Origin: Oligoflexia bacterium
GTDB lineage: Bacteria; Bdellovibrionota; Bacteriovoracia; Bacteriovoracales; Bacteriovoracaceae
Direction: 5' to 3'
Assembly: GCA_015231955.1 (NCBI GenBank)
Contig: JADGAN010000028.1
Span: 1-64,000 of the forward strand
DNA length: 64,000 nucleotides
Under the pieces are notes generated by a model. The model saw nothing but the letters and a program-made list of their open reading frames with translations, searched no databases and had not been told where the DNA came from. Positions 8,430 to 18,212 of this stretch are shown here, piece after piece; position 1 is the stretch's first letter; the number at the start of each line of letters is the position of its first letter. Position numbers and translations under genes: made by a program.

Positions 8430-10805
8430 TTATAATTTTAGCTTTTTTAGAAGGGCCGCATCTGTATCGGATCCGCTCTCTTGATTCGCATTTTCTAGCA
8501 GTTTCTTTAAGTTTTTGTAGTGCATGCGAGGTTTATTGGGGGCATTCTCTATGGTGGTTGGAGCAGTTGCACTCTTTATATTCTCCTTTTCAGAGGTGAC
8601 GATTGTGATGAGTTCGTTTTTTGCATTGATGGTATAGGTGGCGCCTTTGATTTTAAATAGCTCTCCAGTTCGCCAACCGGCACTCTCTTTTAAGAGCTTT
8701 AAAAGCTCCTCTTTTTTTGCTTGCAAACATTTGGGATCACTACACTTGGCCAAAAAGTCCCTCACCTCTTTAGCGTCGAGTTCTTCGAGAGCAATAATTT
8801 TTAGTGAAGAGTTGCTCTCTAGATTTTTACTACTCTCATCGCGAGGGGGAATAAATCGTCTAGCATCATTATCAAAAAGAGTTTCACTATTGCTGCTTTG
8901 GCGAGCTGGTGCCGGTAGCGTTGCTGCTGGTATTGTTGCTGGCATTGTTGCTGAAGTTGCTGAAGTTGCTGAAGTTGGGGGTGATGAGGGAGGAGGCACT
9001 GTGATGTTGCTCGGGTTGGGTGGTGTGCTGATGCTATTGTTAGCTTCTCCTCTTGATGGTTCATGACTTGCCTGTTCTTTCTCTGTAGCAGGTATTGTTG
9101 TTGTCGCCGAAGGTGCAACTTGTTTGTTGTTGCTTGTGGCGGGGATAGAGGAGGCGGCCGCGGCAGAGGAGGGCGGAGTGGTGGGGTTTGAGTTTGTTGC
9201 CGAGTTTGCATTTGCTTTATTAGAGGATGTACTCTTTTCTGTATTCCCATCGCGCTCGAGAATGGATTTTCCAGCAGATTCACTAGGGGGAACTTCTCCT
9301 TTCGTGTTGCTGTTACTGGAGCTGGAAGTGGAGCTAGATTTGGAACTGGAACCGGAGCTCTGGCCCTGGCCCTGGCCAGAGCTGTTGCCACTCCCACTAG
9401 ATCCACTCGGCGTTGTTCTGCTGTTTCCTGGGACATGCAAATTTTGTCCAGTCATCTCTCCTACTTTTTGACGAGTTAACTCTTCAAAACGTTTTAAGGC
9501 ATCACTGCTATTTTTTGCTTGTTGCAGATGTTCTTGGATTCGAGGATTATTTAATTGATAGTAGTTACGAAAGAGTGTCTCATCATTATCAAGATTTATT
9601 TTCCCTGCTCCCGAATATTTGTTAAAGAGTTTTTCCAGTTCACTGCTATTAGCGGTATCGCCACTACTACGATTAGCAACCTCACAGTAGAAACGATCAA
9701 TGAGTTGCAAAGAGGAAAAATAGTTGGAGTCATATTTTTTTTGCTGATTAAGCCACTGATCACGATAACGTTTTATAATAAGGGGATCACTAAATTGTTC
9801 TGAAATTAGATTTTTACAAATGCGTACAAATTGTTCTTGGATTTTATTGCAAGTATTCTCCATAATGGTGGTGGCATTAGCATCAATAAAGAGATCGAGA
9901 CTGTGAGTTGTCTCATCAAAAGTGAGATGATCAGAGACTTTGCCCTCTTGATCTTTGGCAATGAGTTTGGCCTCTTCCAGATAGCGAAGCCAGTTTTCAA
10001 CTAAACGTTGTTTCTTTTCCATCGGAGATAGTGCGGGATTTATTTTGTACGCAGGGGAATTTTCAATCACAATATTCATATTTCGTAAAAGGTGATTGGC
10101 ATTGATATTTTCAATTGTTTGTAAAAGGTGACTTTCATCACCTGCTTTTATTTGAGAAGGATTTTCGTAATAGAAGTTAAGGGCACTAGTAACGTGCTCA
10201 AGCGTTTCAGCATAAGTTTTTTTATAAGCATTACGGGTCTCTATGGTAATGAGTCGTTTAGCATTTGTATTTAAATTGATGGAGCTGCTGGGTTTCTTGA
10301 AGGCCGGGTCTTGATCTACGCGTGCTTTTAACTCCTCAAAGAGATTTATCTTGGCGCTAGGACAGCTATTTATTTGTTGTTTACTAAGATTTTGCAAGTT
10401 TTCACAATTATTAGGAATAGTTTTGGTCGTCCAATATTTTAGTGATTGAAGATTATAATAATCTTCAAGCCAACTGCGAATAAAAAGCTTTTCATGAACA
10501 TCATCGATTAACCATTTTTTGATGGAAGTGTACTCTTCGGGAGAGAGTCTTTCAGGAACACCATTTTGATATAGACAGGTGCAAAATTTTACGGAGGTTT
10601 CTTCCTTAATACAAAGGGAGTGGCCGGTGAGTGCAATATGCTCTTCTGTTAGTGGTGATTGTGGAGAGGAGGGTACAATTTCAGAGGTGCACCCATAGGG
10701 TTTATTGCCTGGTAAATAAATAGAGAGAGAATCGTCTGGTAGTGCAAACAGGAGATGACTATAGAGTGTTACTACTACTAATAATATAAGTGAAAGTAAA
10801 ATCAT
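8430..10805 (-). CDS. Secreted protein with long Ser/Pro/Thr-rich linker, 791 aa
   Basis: There is a signal peptide at the N-terminus (MILLSLILLVVVTLYSHLLFA). The first 430 residues are helical and contain cysteine pairs (FCTCL; the NNC and NSC region). Residues about 455-640 are a low-complexity linker (repeats of GQGQGQ, SSGSSSKSSS, SATSATSAT, PPSS) with DNA-level short repeats. A small charged C-terminal domain follows (about 650-790). The architecture of a globular head, flexible linker and small domain suggests a surface-exposed or peptidoglycan-spanning protein. No family recognised. Several long antisense frames over the linker are artefacts of its composition. Confidence 0.75.
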   Translation of the reverse strand: MILLSLILLVVVTLYSHLLFALPDDSLSIYLPGNKPYGCTSEIVPSSPQSPLTEEHIALTGHSLCIKEETSVKFCTCLYQNGVPERLSPEEYTSIKKWLIDDVHEKLFIRSWLEDYYNLQSLKYWTTKTIPNNCENLQNLSKQQINSCPSAKINLFEELKARVDQDPAFKKPSSSINLNTNAKRLITIETRNAYKKTYAETLEHVTSALNFYYENPSQIKAGDESHLLQTIENINANHLLRNMNIVIENSPAYKINPALSPMEKKQRLVENWLRYLEEAKLIAKDQEGKVSDHLTFDETTHSLDLFIDANATTIMENTCNKIQEQFVRICKNLISEQFSDPLIIKRYRDQWLNQQKKYDSNYFSSLQLIDRFYCEVANRSSGDTANSSELEKLFNKYSGAGKINLDNDETLFRNYYQLNNPRIQEHLQQAKNSSDALKRFEELTRQKVGEMTGQNLHVPGNSRTTPSGSSGSGNSSGQGQGQSSGSSSKSSSTSSSSNSNTKGEVPPSESAGKSILERDGNTEKSTSSNKANANSATNSNPTTPPSSAAAASSIPATSNNKQVAPSATTTIPATEKEQASHEPSRGEANNSISTPPNPSNITVPPPSSPPTSATSATSATMPATIPAATLPAPARQSSNSETLFDNDARRFIPPRDESSKNLESNSSLKIIALEELDAKEVRDFLAKCSDPKCLQAKKEELLKLLKESAGWRTGELFKIKGATYTINAKNELITIVTSEKENIKSATAPTTIENAPNKPRMHYKNLKKLLENANQESGSDTDAALLKKLKL

Positions 10806-10974
10806 GTAAAGGCCCCTTACTTTAGTAATTCATAATAGAGGATATGACTATTTTAGCAGAGAATAATAGTTTGGCATTAGTGAGGAATTGCCGGGTAGAA
10901 AGTCATTGAATTTTTAATCACAATGGGTGTAAGTGGTGTGACAAATCTATTTTAACAAATGTAGGTAGTTGATT

Positions 10975-11778
10975 ATGAGTACAGAGATAGGAACAGGTTC
11001 CAGCGCGGGTACTGTTGCAGGCATGAGTATGGAGGATAATAGTGTTATTGTCGAAACCTTTATGGAAGAGGCACTCGATCTCTTACAAAAATGGGAGAGT
11101 GAGGTATTATCGCTTGAGCAATCGGAGCGAAAAAATGACTATACTGAGCTTTTACGAGTTGCCCACAATATTAAAGGCTCCTCTAAGATGTTGGGATTAG
11201 AACAGTTTGGAGGTTTTGTTCATCAATTGGAAGACCTTATAAATTTAGTCAACAGTAATCAAGTGGCGCTTAATCAAGATATTGTTGATTTCTTTTTGCT
11301 CGCCCATTCGACAATGCTAGCGTGGGTGGGAAAGCTTGCTAAAAATATCAACTATGCACCGAAAGAGTTGAATGAACTGCTAAAGGCGATGAAAATGCTG
11401 GAAAAACCAGGAGGCAGTACTAGCAGTACTAACAGTGCTAGCACTGCTAGCAGTACCTCAAATGCAATTTTAAAACATCAGACTGTAGCGACAGAGGTCG
11501 AGGTGGCCAAAGAGGTGGTGGTAGAGTCGGGTAATATTCAAGTACGCATAGAGGATGATCTTATTATCCATAATATGGAAAAAATTTCCCAGTCTTATGC
11601 ATTTTTGCAGCAAGGTAGTTATTCATTGCAAATTTGTGGAAAAAAGATCGATACGGCAGGAGTGCAATTTTTGATGGCGCTAAAACAGGAATTTAAAGAA
11701 AAATTAAGCATTAGTATTAGTGCTGTAGAGATAGTGGCCGTTTTAGATTTACTTGGAGTCAAGGAAAAGATTTTATGA
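10975..11778 (+). CDS. Hpt-STAS fusion protein of the chemotaxis operon
   Basis: The N-terminal half is a histidine phosphotransfer domain: RVAHNIKGSSKMLGLEQFG with H64 as the phospho-acceptor, as in CheA P1. After a Ser/Thr linker (residues about 143-165), residues about 178-267 look like a STAS domain (ending LSISISAVEIVAVLDLLGV). The ATG at 10975 is preferred to the in-frame TTG six bases upstream. The stop overlaps cheY by four bases. STAS proteins are known beside cheY in some environmental chemosensory clusters; the fusion to Hpt suggests a phosphate sink or relay for CheY. That role is inference. Confidence 0.8.
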   Translation: MSTEIGTGSSAGTVAGMSMEDNSVIVETFMEEALDLLQKWESEVLSLEQSERKNDYTELLRVAHNIKGSSKMLGLEQFGGFVHQLEDLINLVNSNQVALNQDIVDFFLLAHSTMLAWVGKLAKNINYAPKELNELLKAMKMLEKPGGSTSSTNSASTASSTSNAILKHQTVATEVEVAKEVVVESGNIQVRIEDDLIIHNMEKISQSYAFLQQGSYSLQICGKKIDTAGVQFLMALKQEFKEKLSISISAVEIVAVLDLLGVKEKIL

Positions 11779-12167
11779 CAGAAAAAAAGAAACTCTTTGT
11801 AGGTGTTGATGATTCTTTAGTCAATCGGGAGATTTTTAAAGAGGCGGCAAGACTTTGTGAGATGGATGTCGTGACCTCAGAAAATGGACAACTTGCGTTT
11901 GAGAGGATTCAAGATATCATGGCGGAAGGGAAGATTCCGGAACTCATTATAACTGACATTCATATGCCAGTGATGAATGGAGTGGAATTTATTCAAAAAA
12001 TTAAAAACACACCTGCAACCAAATATATTCCCATGGTGGTATTAACCACAGAAAAAGATGATGAGACTAAAAACCGTTGTAAACAACTTGGTGCTGCTGG
12101 ATGGATTAATAAACCCCTGACGCCCGGGCAGGTGGCAGCGGTAATTAAGAAGTTTATTAGGTTGTAG
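11775..12167 (+). CDS. cheY: CheY-like single-domain response regulator
   Basis: This is a receiver domain of 130 residues with all key residues: acidic pair DD at 12-13, phospho-acceptor D61 in IITDIHMPVMNG, T91/T92 in VLTTE and K113 in INKPL. It receives phosphate from CheA and in flagellated or gliding bacteria controls the motility output. It is translationally coupled to the Hpt-STAS gene and followed by the mcp. Very confident as a CheY family member; whether it acts on a flagellar motor cannot be told from this window. Confidence 0.93.
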   Translation: MTEKKKLFVGVDDSLVNREIFKEAARLCEMDVVTSENGQLAFERIQDIMAEGKIPELIITDIHMPVMNGVEFIQKIKNTPATKYIPMVVLTTEKDDETKNRCKQLGAAGWINKPLTPGQVAAVIKKFIRL

Positions 12168-12197
12168 TTTTTTTAAAAAATCAAGGGAGTGGTTACG

Positions 12198-13886
12198 ATG
12201 GCAAAGAAATTAAAGATTGAAACTAAAGTACTGGTTAGTTTTTTATTGGTAATTGTGCTATCGGCATTAGGAGGGATCGTTTGCTATAGTTTACTCTCAT
12301 GGGCCAATAAGAGCACAGCAAATCTAAATGATGCCCAGCTAGAGCGAGAGCTTTACTCAGAAGTCAGAATTGAAAGCAATAAGATGATAATGCCGGTGAT
12401 AGCGGCGGTTGTGAATGGTCATGCACTCACTAAAAGTGAATATGCTCAATTGGTGGCGAAGGTTGATACTGCTTTGGTTGCATTTGATAAGCAGCAATCA
12501 GAGGTGCGCTCACTAGATGTACTGGCAAAGGCCAAGATGATTTTAGAATCGCTTAAAAAAGTGGGGGAAGCTGGTGTGGAGTTTGCTAATAACAAGGCAG
12601 CTTTAAGTAGCGAGGAAAAAGATAAAAAGATCAATGAGTATGTTGGTGCCATTTTTTCTGGGATGAAAAGCTATGATGATTTGCTTCTTGGCGAGGATCG
12701 TAGAATCGATGAAACTATTGTTAAAATGCAAACGGAGATTGAATACTATTCAGGAAAAATGTTGAGTGCAGTGGTGTATACAATGCTCTTTATTATTATT
12801 GGCAGCATTCTGGTGATGATTTACATAAGGAAAAGTTTACAAGCAATTGCCTCAGAACTTTGGAATACTTTTAATGGCATTGGGCGCTTATCCCAGCAGA
12901 TGGCACAAGGAAATCAAGACCTCTCTTCCCGCACTCAGGAGCAAGCATCCTCTCTAGAGGAGACGGCATCAACGATGGAGGAGATCACCTCTACGGTAAA
13001 ACAGACCGCTGATCATTCACAAAGGGCCGCACAGCTCTCTACACAATCAGCACAAGTGGCAAGTGATGGCAAGGATCTCTCTTTAAAGGTAAAAGGGGCG
13101 ATGGATTCGATTGCAAATAGTAGCAACCGTATTGCTGATATTGTGAGTTTAGTCAATGAAATCGCTTTTCAAACCAATATTCTTGCCATTAATGCCGCCA
13201 TAGAAGCAGCAAAGGCCGGAGAGCAGGGAAAAGGTTTTGCCGTGGTAGCGATTGAGGTGAGAGATCTCGCACAAAGATCGGCAGAGGCAGCAAAAGATAT
13301 TCGGACTTTGATTGATGAGAGCATTGAACGAGTCGGCGATGGAGTAAAAGTTGTGGATGTTAACTCGAAAAAGCTAGGAGAGATCACCGAGAGTATTCAG
13401 CAGGTTGCCGATATTATGAATGAGATTTTAGCGGCCTCCAAGGAGCAGTATTCAGCGATCGGGCAAATTAATCGCACAGTTACCGAGTTAGATGGAGTTA
13501 CTCAACAAAATGCGGCCTTAGTGGAGGAGGTTGCCAGTGCAAGTATGGCCATAAATGGTGAAACTGCTAAAATGAATGAGATCTTAAAAGAGAACTTTAT
13601 TACCAAAGAAAAATATAATTTTTCAGTAAACAAGCAAGAGAAAAAACAAGCAGGGAGAGGAGTGGCGCCTTCTACAACTAAAGAGATGGAAAAAAAGTGG
13701 GAGATGCCGGCAGGGAGTGCAAAGAATGTTTTGCCTTTTAATAAGGAGAAAGCCGCCACTCATGGCATGGCGCCAACCACTGCTAAGAGCGAAAATAGAT
13801 TAAAAACAGGCACTGACAGTAACAATGTGGTCGATGATATTTTATCACACGGTTCTAGTAGCGGCCAAGATGGCGAGGATTTTTAA
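12198..13886 (+). CDS. Methyl-accepting chemotaxis protein lacking an obvious HAMP domain
   Basis: Start ATG 12198 with AAGGGAG at 12183-12189; the GTG nine bases earlier sits in that site. TM1 is at residues about 12-33, a periplasmic helical ligand domain at 35-190, and TM2 at about 190-212. Straight after TM2 comes a short helix and then the signalling domain ([20 protein letters not shown]). The hairpin tip [20 protein letters not shown] is perfectly conserved. The usual HAMP of about 50 residues appears absent. The C-terminus ends DGEDF, reminiscent of the CheR-binding NWETF tail but without tryptophan. It is the receptor encoded inside the operon. Confidence 0.92.
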   Translation: MAKKLKIETKVLVSFLLVIVLSALGGIVCYSLLSWANKSTANLNDAQLERELYSEVRIESNKMIMPVIAAVVNGHALTKSEYAQLVAKVDTALVAFDKQQSEVRSLDVLAKAKMILESLKKVGEAGVEFANNKAALSSEEKDKKINEYVGAIFSGMKSYDDLLLGEDRRIDETIVKMQTEIEYYSGKMLSAVVYTMLFIIIGSILVMIYIRKSLQAIASELWNTFNGIGRLSQQMAQGNQDLSSRTQEQASSLEETASTMEEITSTVKQTADHSQRAAQLSTQSAQVASDGKDLSLKVKGAMDSIANSSNRIADIVSLVNEIAFQTNILAINAAIEAAKAGEQGKGFAVVAIEVRDLAQRSAEAAKDIRTLIDESIERVGDGVKVVDVNSKKLGEITESIQQVADIMNEILAASKEQYSAIGQINRTVTELDGVTQQNAALVEEVASASMAINGETAKMNEILKENFITKEKYNFSVNKQEKKQAGRGVAPSTTKEMEKKWEMPAGSAKNVLPFNKEKAATHGMAPTTAKSENRLKTGTDSNNVVDDILSHGSSSGQDGEDF

Positions 13887-13889
13887 CCT

Positions 13890-16118
13890 ATGCTAGATGC
13901 TAAAGAAGATAAACAATTTCAGGAGCGTTTAAAAAAAATATTTGTGGAGGAAGCACAAAATCTGCTGGCGGATTTAGAAGAACAGATTGTTATTCTTGAT
14001 CCTGAGCGGCCAATGGATATTTTAAAGGAAGCGATTGCCACTGTTTTTAATGTTGTTCACTCTTTAAAGGCGAGCACTGGATCGGTGGGGCATACACGGC
14101 TTTCGCAGTTTTTGCACTCCTTTGAATTTTTTCTAGATGATATCAGAAAAGATAAAATTAGCATCAATGCTGAGGTTATTGATCAAATCATTTTAATTAC
14201 CAATGAAGTGCGTGAAGGAATGTTGTTCGTTTTAAATAATGATATTGACCCTCCCTTAGAACCGTTGAAATTTGATAATGTTGTGAAAATTGACAGCAAA
14301 AAAAATGCACAAGCGAGTGTTGTTGAGCAATCCGCAGCGGAAGTAACCGCGTCCTCCTCTTTGTCCATCCTCGATGAAGTGATAGCACTGGAACCACTTA
14401 AGATGCCTGAAGGGAAGTTGTATGAGATAAATCTTAGGTTCGGTCCTGGTGTAATGAGAGGGGGGAATGATCCTATCTTGTATTTTAAGATGCTCAAGGA
14501 TTATGGGGAGTTTATTAATTTACAGTGTGATAGTAGTGCTATTCCTACCTATAGCAAATTTATTTTCGATGAACTCTATCTCTCTTGGAAGATACATTAC
14601 AAAAGTGCACAGGAAAAGAAATTAATTGAGGATCTTTTTGTTTTTGTCCGTCAAGAGAGCGATATTGCAATCAATGAGATCAAGCAAGAACAGACGACTA
14701 AAAATGCAACAGCAACAGCAACAGAAACAACAACAGCAATAGAGGCAGTTGTCGCAACAACCAGTTCTCCTGCGGAAGAAAAAACACCAGCAGCAGAGAA
14801 GACGACAACTTCTAATGTTAGCTTTACTTCTAAAATGGTTCTTACCAAGGCCGCCAAAGATAATGATGAGGCAGAAGAAACTACTGGAAGTAGTAGCAAT
14901 AAAAATGCAGTCACCAGCATTCGTGTGCCTATTGGAAAATTGGATGAATTAGTTAATGTTGTAGGGGAGTTGGTGATTATTTCCTCCCAAGTTAAAAATA
15001 TCATCAAAGAAATTGAGGACAGAAAAATCAAGAAAAACTTAGAGACCAAAAATGAGGAGGCAAGTCGTCTGATCGATGATTTACAAGACCGTATCATGAA
15101 TGTGCGTATGGTTCCCATTGACTTAATTTTTTCTCAGTTTTATCGTCTAGTTCGTGATTTGAGTCATAAGCTGAAAAAGAATATTAAGTTGGTAATTTTT
15201 GGTCAGGAGACAGAGTTAGATAAAAATATTATTGAAAAGATTAGTAACCCACTTAAACATCTAGTAAGAAACTCTATTGATCATGGGATTGAGACCATCG
15301 AGGAACGAAAAGCAAAAGGAAAATCGCCAGAGGCCACGATTGAACTTAAGGCCTATCATCAAGAGGGTAGCATTTTTATTAAAGTAAGTGATGATGGAAA
15401 AGGATTAGATAAAGAGCGCATCTATAAAAAGGCATTAGAAAAAGGTCTGATCAATGAGGGGCAAAACTTAAGCGATAGCGAGATCTACAATCTTGTTTTC
15501 GTTCCAGGATTTTCAACGGCAAAAGAGGTGACTGATATCTCCGGTCGTGGCGTCGGCATGGATATTGTAAAAAAAGCGGTTAATGAACTTCGCGGAGATA
15601 TTTCCCTAGAGACTCAAAAAGATATAGGCACAACTTTTTGTATCCGTTTGCCTTTAACTGTATCGATTATCGATGGACTTTTATTTCAAGTTGGAGCACA
15701 AATCTATATCATCCCTATTCTAAGTATTGACGAAACTTTAAATGTGCAAGAGAAGCAAGTTCATACTTTAGACGGCAATCGAGAGGTAGTGAGTGTGCAC
15801 GGTGTTAATAGTAATTTAGTGCGATTGCACCATTTATTCAAAATCCCTACAGGAATTACCGAGGCAACTAAAGGGATTATTATCAATATCTCCATTAATG
15901 GTAAAAAATTTTCATTATTGGCGGATTCTATTTTAGGGCAACAACAAACAGTCATCAAAAGCTTGGATAAAAATTTTGAAAAGGTAGCTGGTGTTACTGG
16001 GGCCACTATCTTAGGCAATGGAGATATTGCCATCATTGTTGATCCTAGCGAGATTGTAGAGCTTCATAAAAAGAGTATTCCTTATTTAAAAACTTTAACC
16101 CAAAAGAATATCAATTAA
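13890..16118 (+). CDS. cheA: CheA chemotaxis histidine kinase
   Basis: 742 residues. The P1 Hpt domain is N-terminal with phospho-acceptor H57 in NVVHSLKASTGSVG. A Thr/Ala/Glu-rich linker (repeated ATATETTTA-like codons near 14700-14760) separates it from the dimerisation domain (KLDELVNVVGELVIISSQ). Next come the ATPase boxes N (HLVRNSIDHG), G1 (VSDDGKGLD) and G2 (SGRGVGMDIVKKAV), and a CheW-like P5 domain at the end. Residues 170-260 may be a P2-like CheY-binding domain but are not recognised. It autophosphorylates and passes phosphate to CheY and CheB. Only three bases separate it from mcp. Confidence 0.95.
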   Translation: MLDAKEDKQFQERLKKIFVEEAQNLLADLEEQIVILDPERPMDILKEAIATVFNVVHSLKASTGSVGHTRLSQFLHSFEFFLDDIRKDKISINAEVIDQIILITNEVREGMLFVLNNDIDPPLEPLKFDNVVKIDSKKNAQASVVEQSAAEVTASSSLSILDEVIALEPLKMPEGKLYEINLRFGPGVMRGGNDPILYFKMLKDYGEFINLQCDSSAIPTYSKFIFDELYLSWKIHYKSAQEKKLIEDLFVFVRQESDIAINEIKQEQTTKNATATATETTTAIEAVVATTSSPAEEKTPAAEKTTTSNVSFTSKMVLTKAAKDNDEAEETTGSSSNKNAVTSIRVPIGKLDELVNVVGELVIISSQVKNIIKEIEDRKIKKNLETKNEEASRLIDDLQDRIMNVRMVPIDLIFSQFYRLVRDLSHKLKKNIKLVIFGQETELDKNIIEKISNPLKHLVRNSIDHGIETIEERKAKGKSPEATIELKAYHQEGSIFIKVSDDGKGLDKERIYKKALEKGLINEGQNLSDSEIYNLVFVPGFSTAKEVTDISGRGVGMDIVKKAVNELRGDISLETQKDIGTTFCIRLPLTVSIIDGLLFQVGAQIYIIPILSIDETLNVQEKQVHTLDGNREVVSVHGVNSNLVRLHHLFKIPTGITEATKGIIINISINGKKFSLLADSILGQQQTVIKSLDKNFEKVAGVTGATILGNGDIAIIVDPSEIVELHKKSIPYLKTLTQKNIN

Positions 16119-16156
16119 TGTAATTGAATTTGTTGAACTTCAAAGGGGGATTTGCA

Positions 16157-16681
16157 ATGAGTGATGAAAAGAAAAACAATGAAGATCGTGGCGATATAAA
16201 AGAAGCACTAATGAATTTATTGAATTCATCAGCAACTGGAGGCAATCAATTTGTTACTTTTAGTATTGCTAATGAAGAGTATGGGATTGAAATTAAATCC
16301 GTACAAGAAATTGTTGGCCATCGCACACTTACATATTTACCAAATTCTCCCAGATTTGTTAAAGGAATTTTGAATTTGCGAGGGAATGTGATTCCGGTCA
16401 TGGATCCACGGATTAAGTTTTCAATGCAGGAGGTGGAGTACGATAAGACTTCGGTGATCATTATTGTAAAGGCAAATCAAAAAAATGTGGGGATTATTGT
16501 TGATCAAATCAAGGATGTACTTACTATTGAGTCCAATCATATTGAAGATGCACCGGAACTTTCTGATCGTATCGATTCTAAATTTATTAATGGCATTGGC
16601 AAGGTAGGGGAGAAATTTGTAATTATTTTAGATGTAAATAAAATTTTTTCTCATGAAGATGCACAACAATTGGCAGCTTGA
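16157..16681 (+). CDS. cheW: CheW coupling protein
   Basis: CheW links receptors to the CheA P5 domain. The family core is evident: FVTFSIANEEYGIEIKSVQE, the NLRGNVIPVMD motif, and VGIIVDQIKDVL. Start at ATG 16157 with AGGGGGA at 16144-16150; the in-frame TTG at 16124 would add 11 residues without a ribosome site. The N-terminal 20 residues before the domain are charged and probably disordered. It lies between cheA and cheR in the same operon. Confidence 0.93.
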   Translation: MSDEKKNNEDRGDIKEALMNLLNSSATGGNQFVTFSIANEEYGIEIKSVQEIVGHRTLTYLPNSPRFVKGILNLRGNVIPVMDPRIKFSMQEVEYDKTSVIIIVKANQKNVGIIVDQIKDVLTIESNHIEDAPELSDRIDSKFINGIGKVGEKFVIILDVNKIFSHEDAQQLAA

Positions 16682-16708
16682 AAAAATAAGAAGCAAGGTA
16701 AATTGAGA

Positions 16709-17533
16709 ATGAGTGTGCTTGATATTAGTGATAGTGAATTTGCATTGTTTCAAAAGCTGGTTTTAGGACTACTAGGAATTAAACTTACGGAATCCAAGCG
16801 GGCACTGATAGTTTCTAGGCTTTATACCAGGCTAAAAGAGCTCAAATTAGAGAATTTCACCGAATATATTCTCTACCTTAAAAACAATAATAACTCTAAA
16901 GTAGAGTTACGAGAGTTCATTAATCGCATAACTACCAATGAGACCTTTTTTTTTAGAGAGAAGGGGCATTTTGATTTTTTAGCAAAAACACTTATCCCAG
17001 AATTCATTGATAAGTATAAAAATCGTGAACTTAGGATTTGGAGTTCTGCCTGTTCTAGTGGAGAAGAGCCGTATACGATTGCTATGACAGTTTATCCTTT
17101 TATTAAAGCACATCCTGGTTTTCATGTTAAGATTTTAGCAACAGATATCAGCACAAAAGTTTTAGAAAAGGCAAAAGCAGGAGTTTATTCACAAGAGAGT
17201 CTTGCCAAAGTTCCAGTGAATTTGCATGCTACTTTTTTTGAAGTTCACTCTCCAGATAAAGTCCAAGTAAGGCCTGAGCTGCGTTCGATGATTACCTTTA
17301 AAGAGTTCAATTTAATGAGCCAGCGCTATCCGCTTAAATCGCCTGTCGATATTATCTTTTGTCGCAATGTAATGATCTATTTTTCCGAAGAGGGAAAAAA
17401 TTTTGTCTTATCTAAGTTTAGCGAACATCTTCAAAACCAGGGGTATCTTTTTATCGGTCATAGTGAAAGTTTGATGTCTAATCAATACCATTTTGAGTTA
17501 TTGCAAAATACGATTTATCGCAAAATGGAATAA
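16709..17533 (+). CDS. cheR: CheR receptor methyltransferase
   Basis: CheR transfers methyl groups from S-adenosylmethionine to glutamates on receptors. Visible motifs: ITTNETFFFREKGHF (N-terminal domain/linker), the SAM-binding stretch RIWSSACSSGEEPYTIAM, ILATDISTKVLEKA, and VDIIFCRNVMIYF. 274 residues is normal for the family. ATG at 16709 is chosen over the TTG at 16703. The internal MCP lacks a canonical CheR-binding tail, so CheR may act on receptors elsewhere in the genome or without tethering. Confidence 0.94.
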   Translation: MSVLDISDSEFALFQKLVLGLLGIKLTESKRALIVSRLYTRLKELKLENFTEYILYLKNNNNSKVELREFINRITTNETFFFREKGHFDFLAKTLIPEFIDKYKNRELRIWSSACSSGEEPYTIAMTVYPFIKAHPGFHVKILATDISTKVLEKAKAGVYSQESLAKVPVNLHATFFEVHSPDKVQVRPELRSMITFKEFNLMSQRYPLKSPVDIIFCRNVMIYFSEEGKNFVLSKFSEHLQNQGYLFIGHSESLMSNQYHFELLQNTIYRKME

Positions 17534-17571
17534 CAAGAACGCAGCAGAGAACGAGGACTAGGGTTAAAAAT

Positions 17572-18186
17572 ATGAAAACGATCTTTGATAGTAAATTTCA
17601 AAAAGAGGTTGTGTTGATTGGACAAGGAGAGATTGCTGTCGAAAAATCGAACAGTCGTTTGATCTCAACTACACTTGGCTCATGCATTGCTGTTTGCCTT
17701 TTTGATCCCGAATCACTAGTCGGAGGAATGAATCATTACATGCTTCCGGCACCAGCACTTGAGGAAGAGTGTATTGTCTTTTCTAGAGCAAAATATGGAG
17801 TGAACTCCATGGAGTATCTGATTAATGAACTCTTAAAAATTGGTGCTGTTCGTGAACGCATCACCGCCAAGATTTTTGGTGGGGCCAATATGTTTGGGCA
17901 AAACTCTCCTAATACTTCACTGACAAGTGTAGGTGCTCAAAATATCGCTTTTGCTCAATCTTATCTTACCATGGAGAGGATTTCGGTGCTGGCCAAAGAT
18001 GTTGGTGGAGACCATGCAAGAAAAATCTATTTGGATCCTACTACAGGAAAAGTAAAACTTTTTCGCTTACGCAGTCAGCAGATGGATGAAGTATTGGATA
18101 GTGAAGTTAAGTATCGCAAGAAAATTCAATCTGAGGATAAGCACAAAGATGAAGAAAGTGTCGATGCTAAAATTACTTTGTTTTAG
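17572..18186 (+). CDS. cheD: CheD receptor glutamine deamidase
   Basis: CheD deamidates specific receptor glutamines. The sequence shows the catalytic cysteine in TTLGSCIAVCLFDP and the histidine in GGMNHYMLP, and the conserved AKIFGGANMF region. A charged C-terminal extension of about 30 residues (KIQSEDKHKDEESVDAKI) follows the domain. Its stop overlaps the first base of the longest cheB frame, but the true cheB start is probably 27 bases downstream. No cheC partner is present in the window. Confidence 0.93.
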   Translation: MKTIFDSKFQKEVVLIGQGEIAVEKSNSRLISTTLGSCIAVCLFDPESLVGGMNHYMLPAPALEEECIVFSRAKYGVNSMEYLINELLKIGAVRERITAKIFGGANMFGQNSPNTSLTSVGAQNIAFAQSYLTMERISVLAKDVGGDHARKIYLDPTTGKVKLFRLRSQQMDEVLDSEVKYRKKIQSEDKHKDEESVDAKITLF

Positions 18187-18212
18187 TGAAAAATTGTATT
18201 TTAGGAGGAAGT

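Noticed and set aside
8638-9471. Two plus-strand frames of 142 and 115 codons
   Set aside because: They lie antisense to the low-complexity Ser/Thr/Pro linker of the 8430-10805 gene; the composition (poly-Leu/Val/Glu) is what the complement of that linker must give, and neither has a ribosome site.
14651-15118. 155-codon minus-strand frame
   Set aside because: Antisense to cheA linker and dimerisation domain; hydrophobic runs reflect the Thr/Ala/Glu codon pattern of the real gene.
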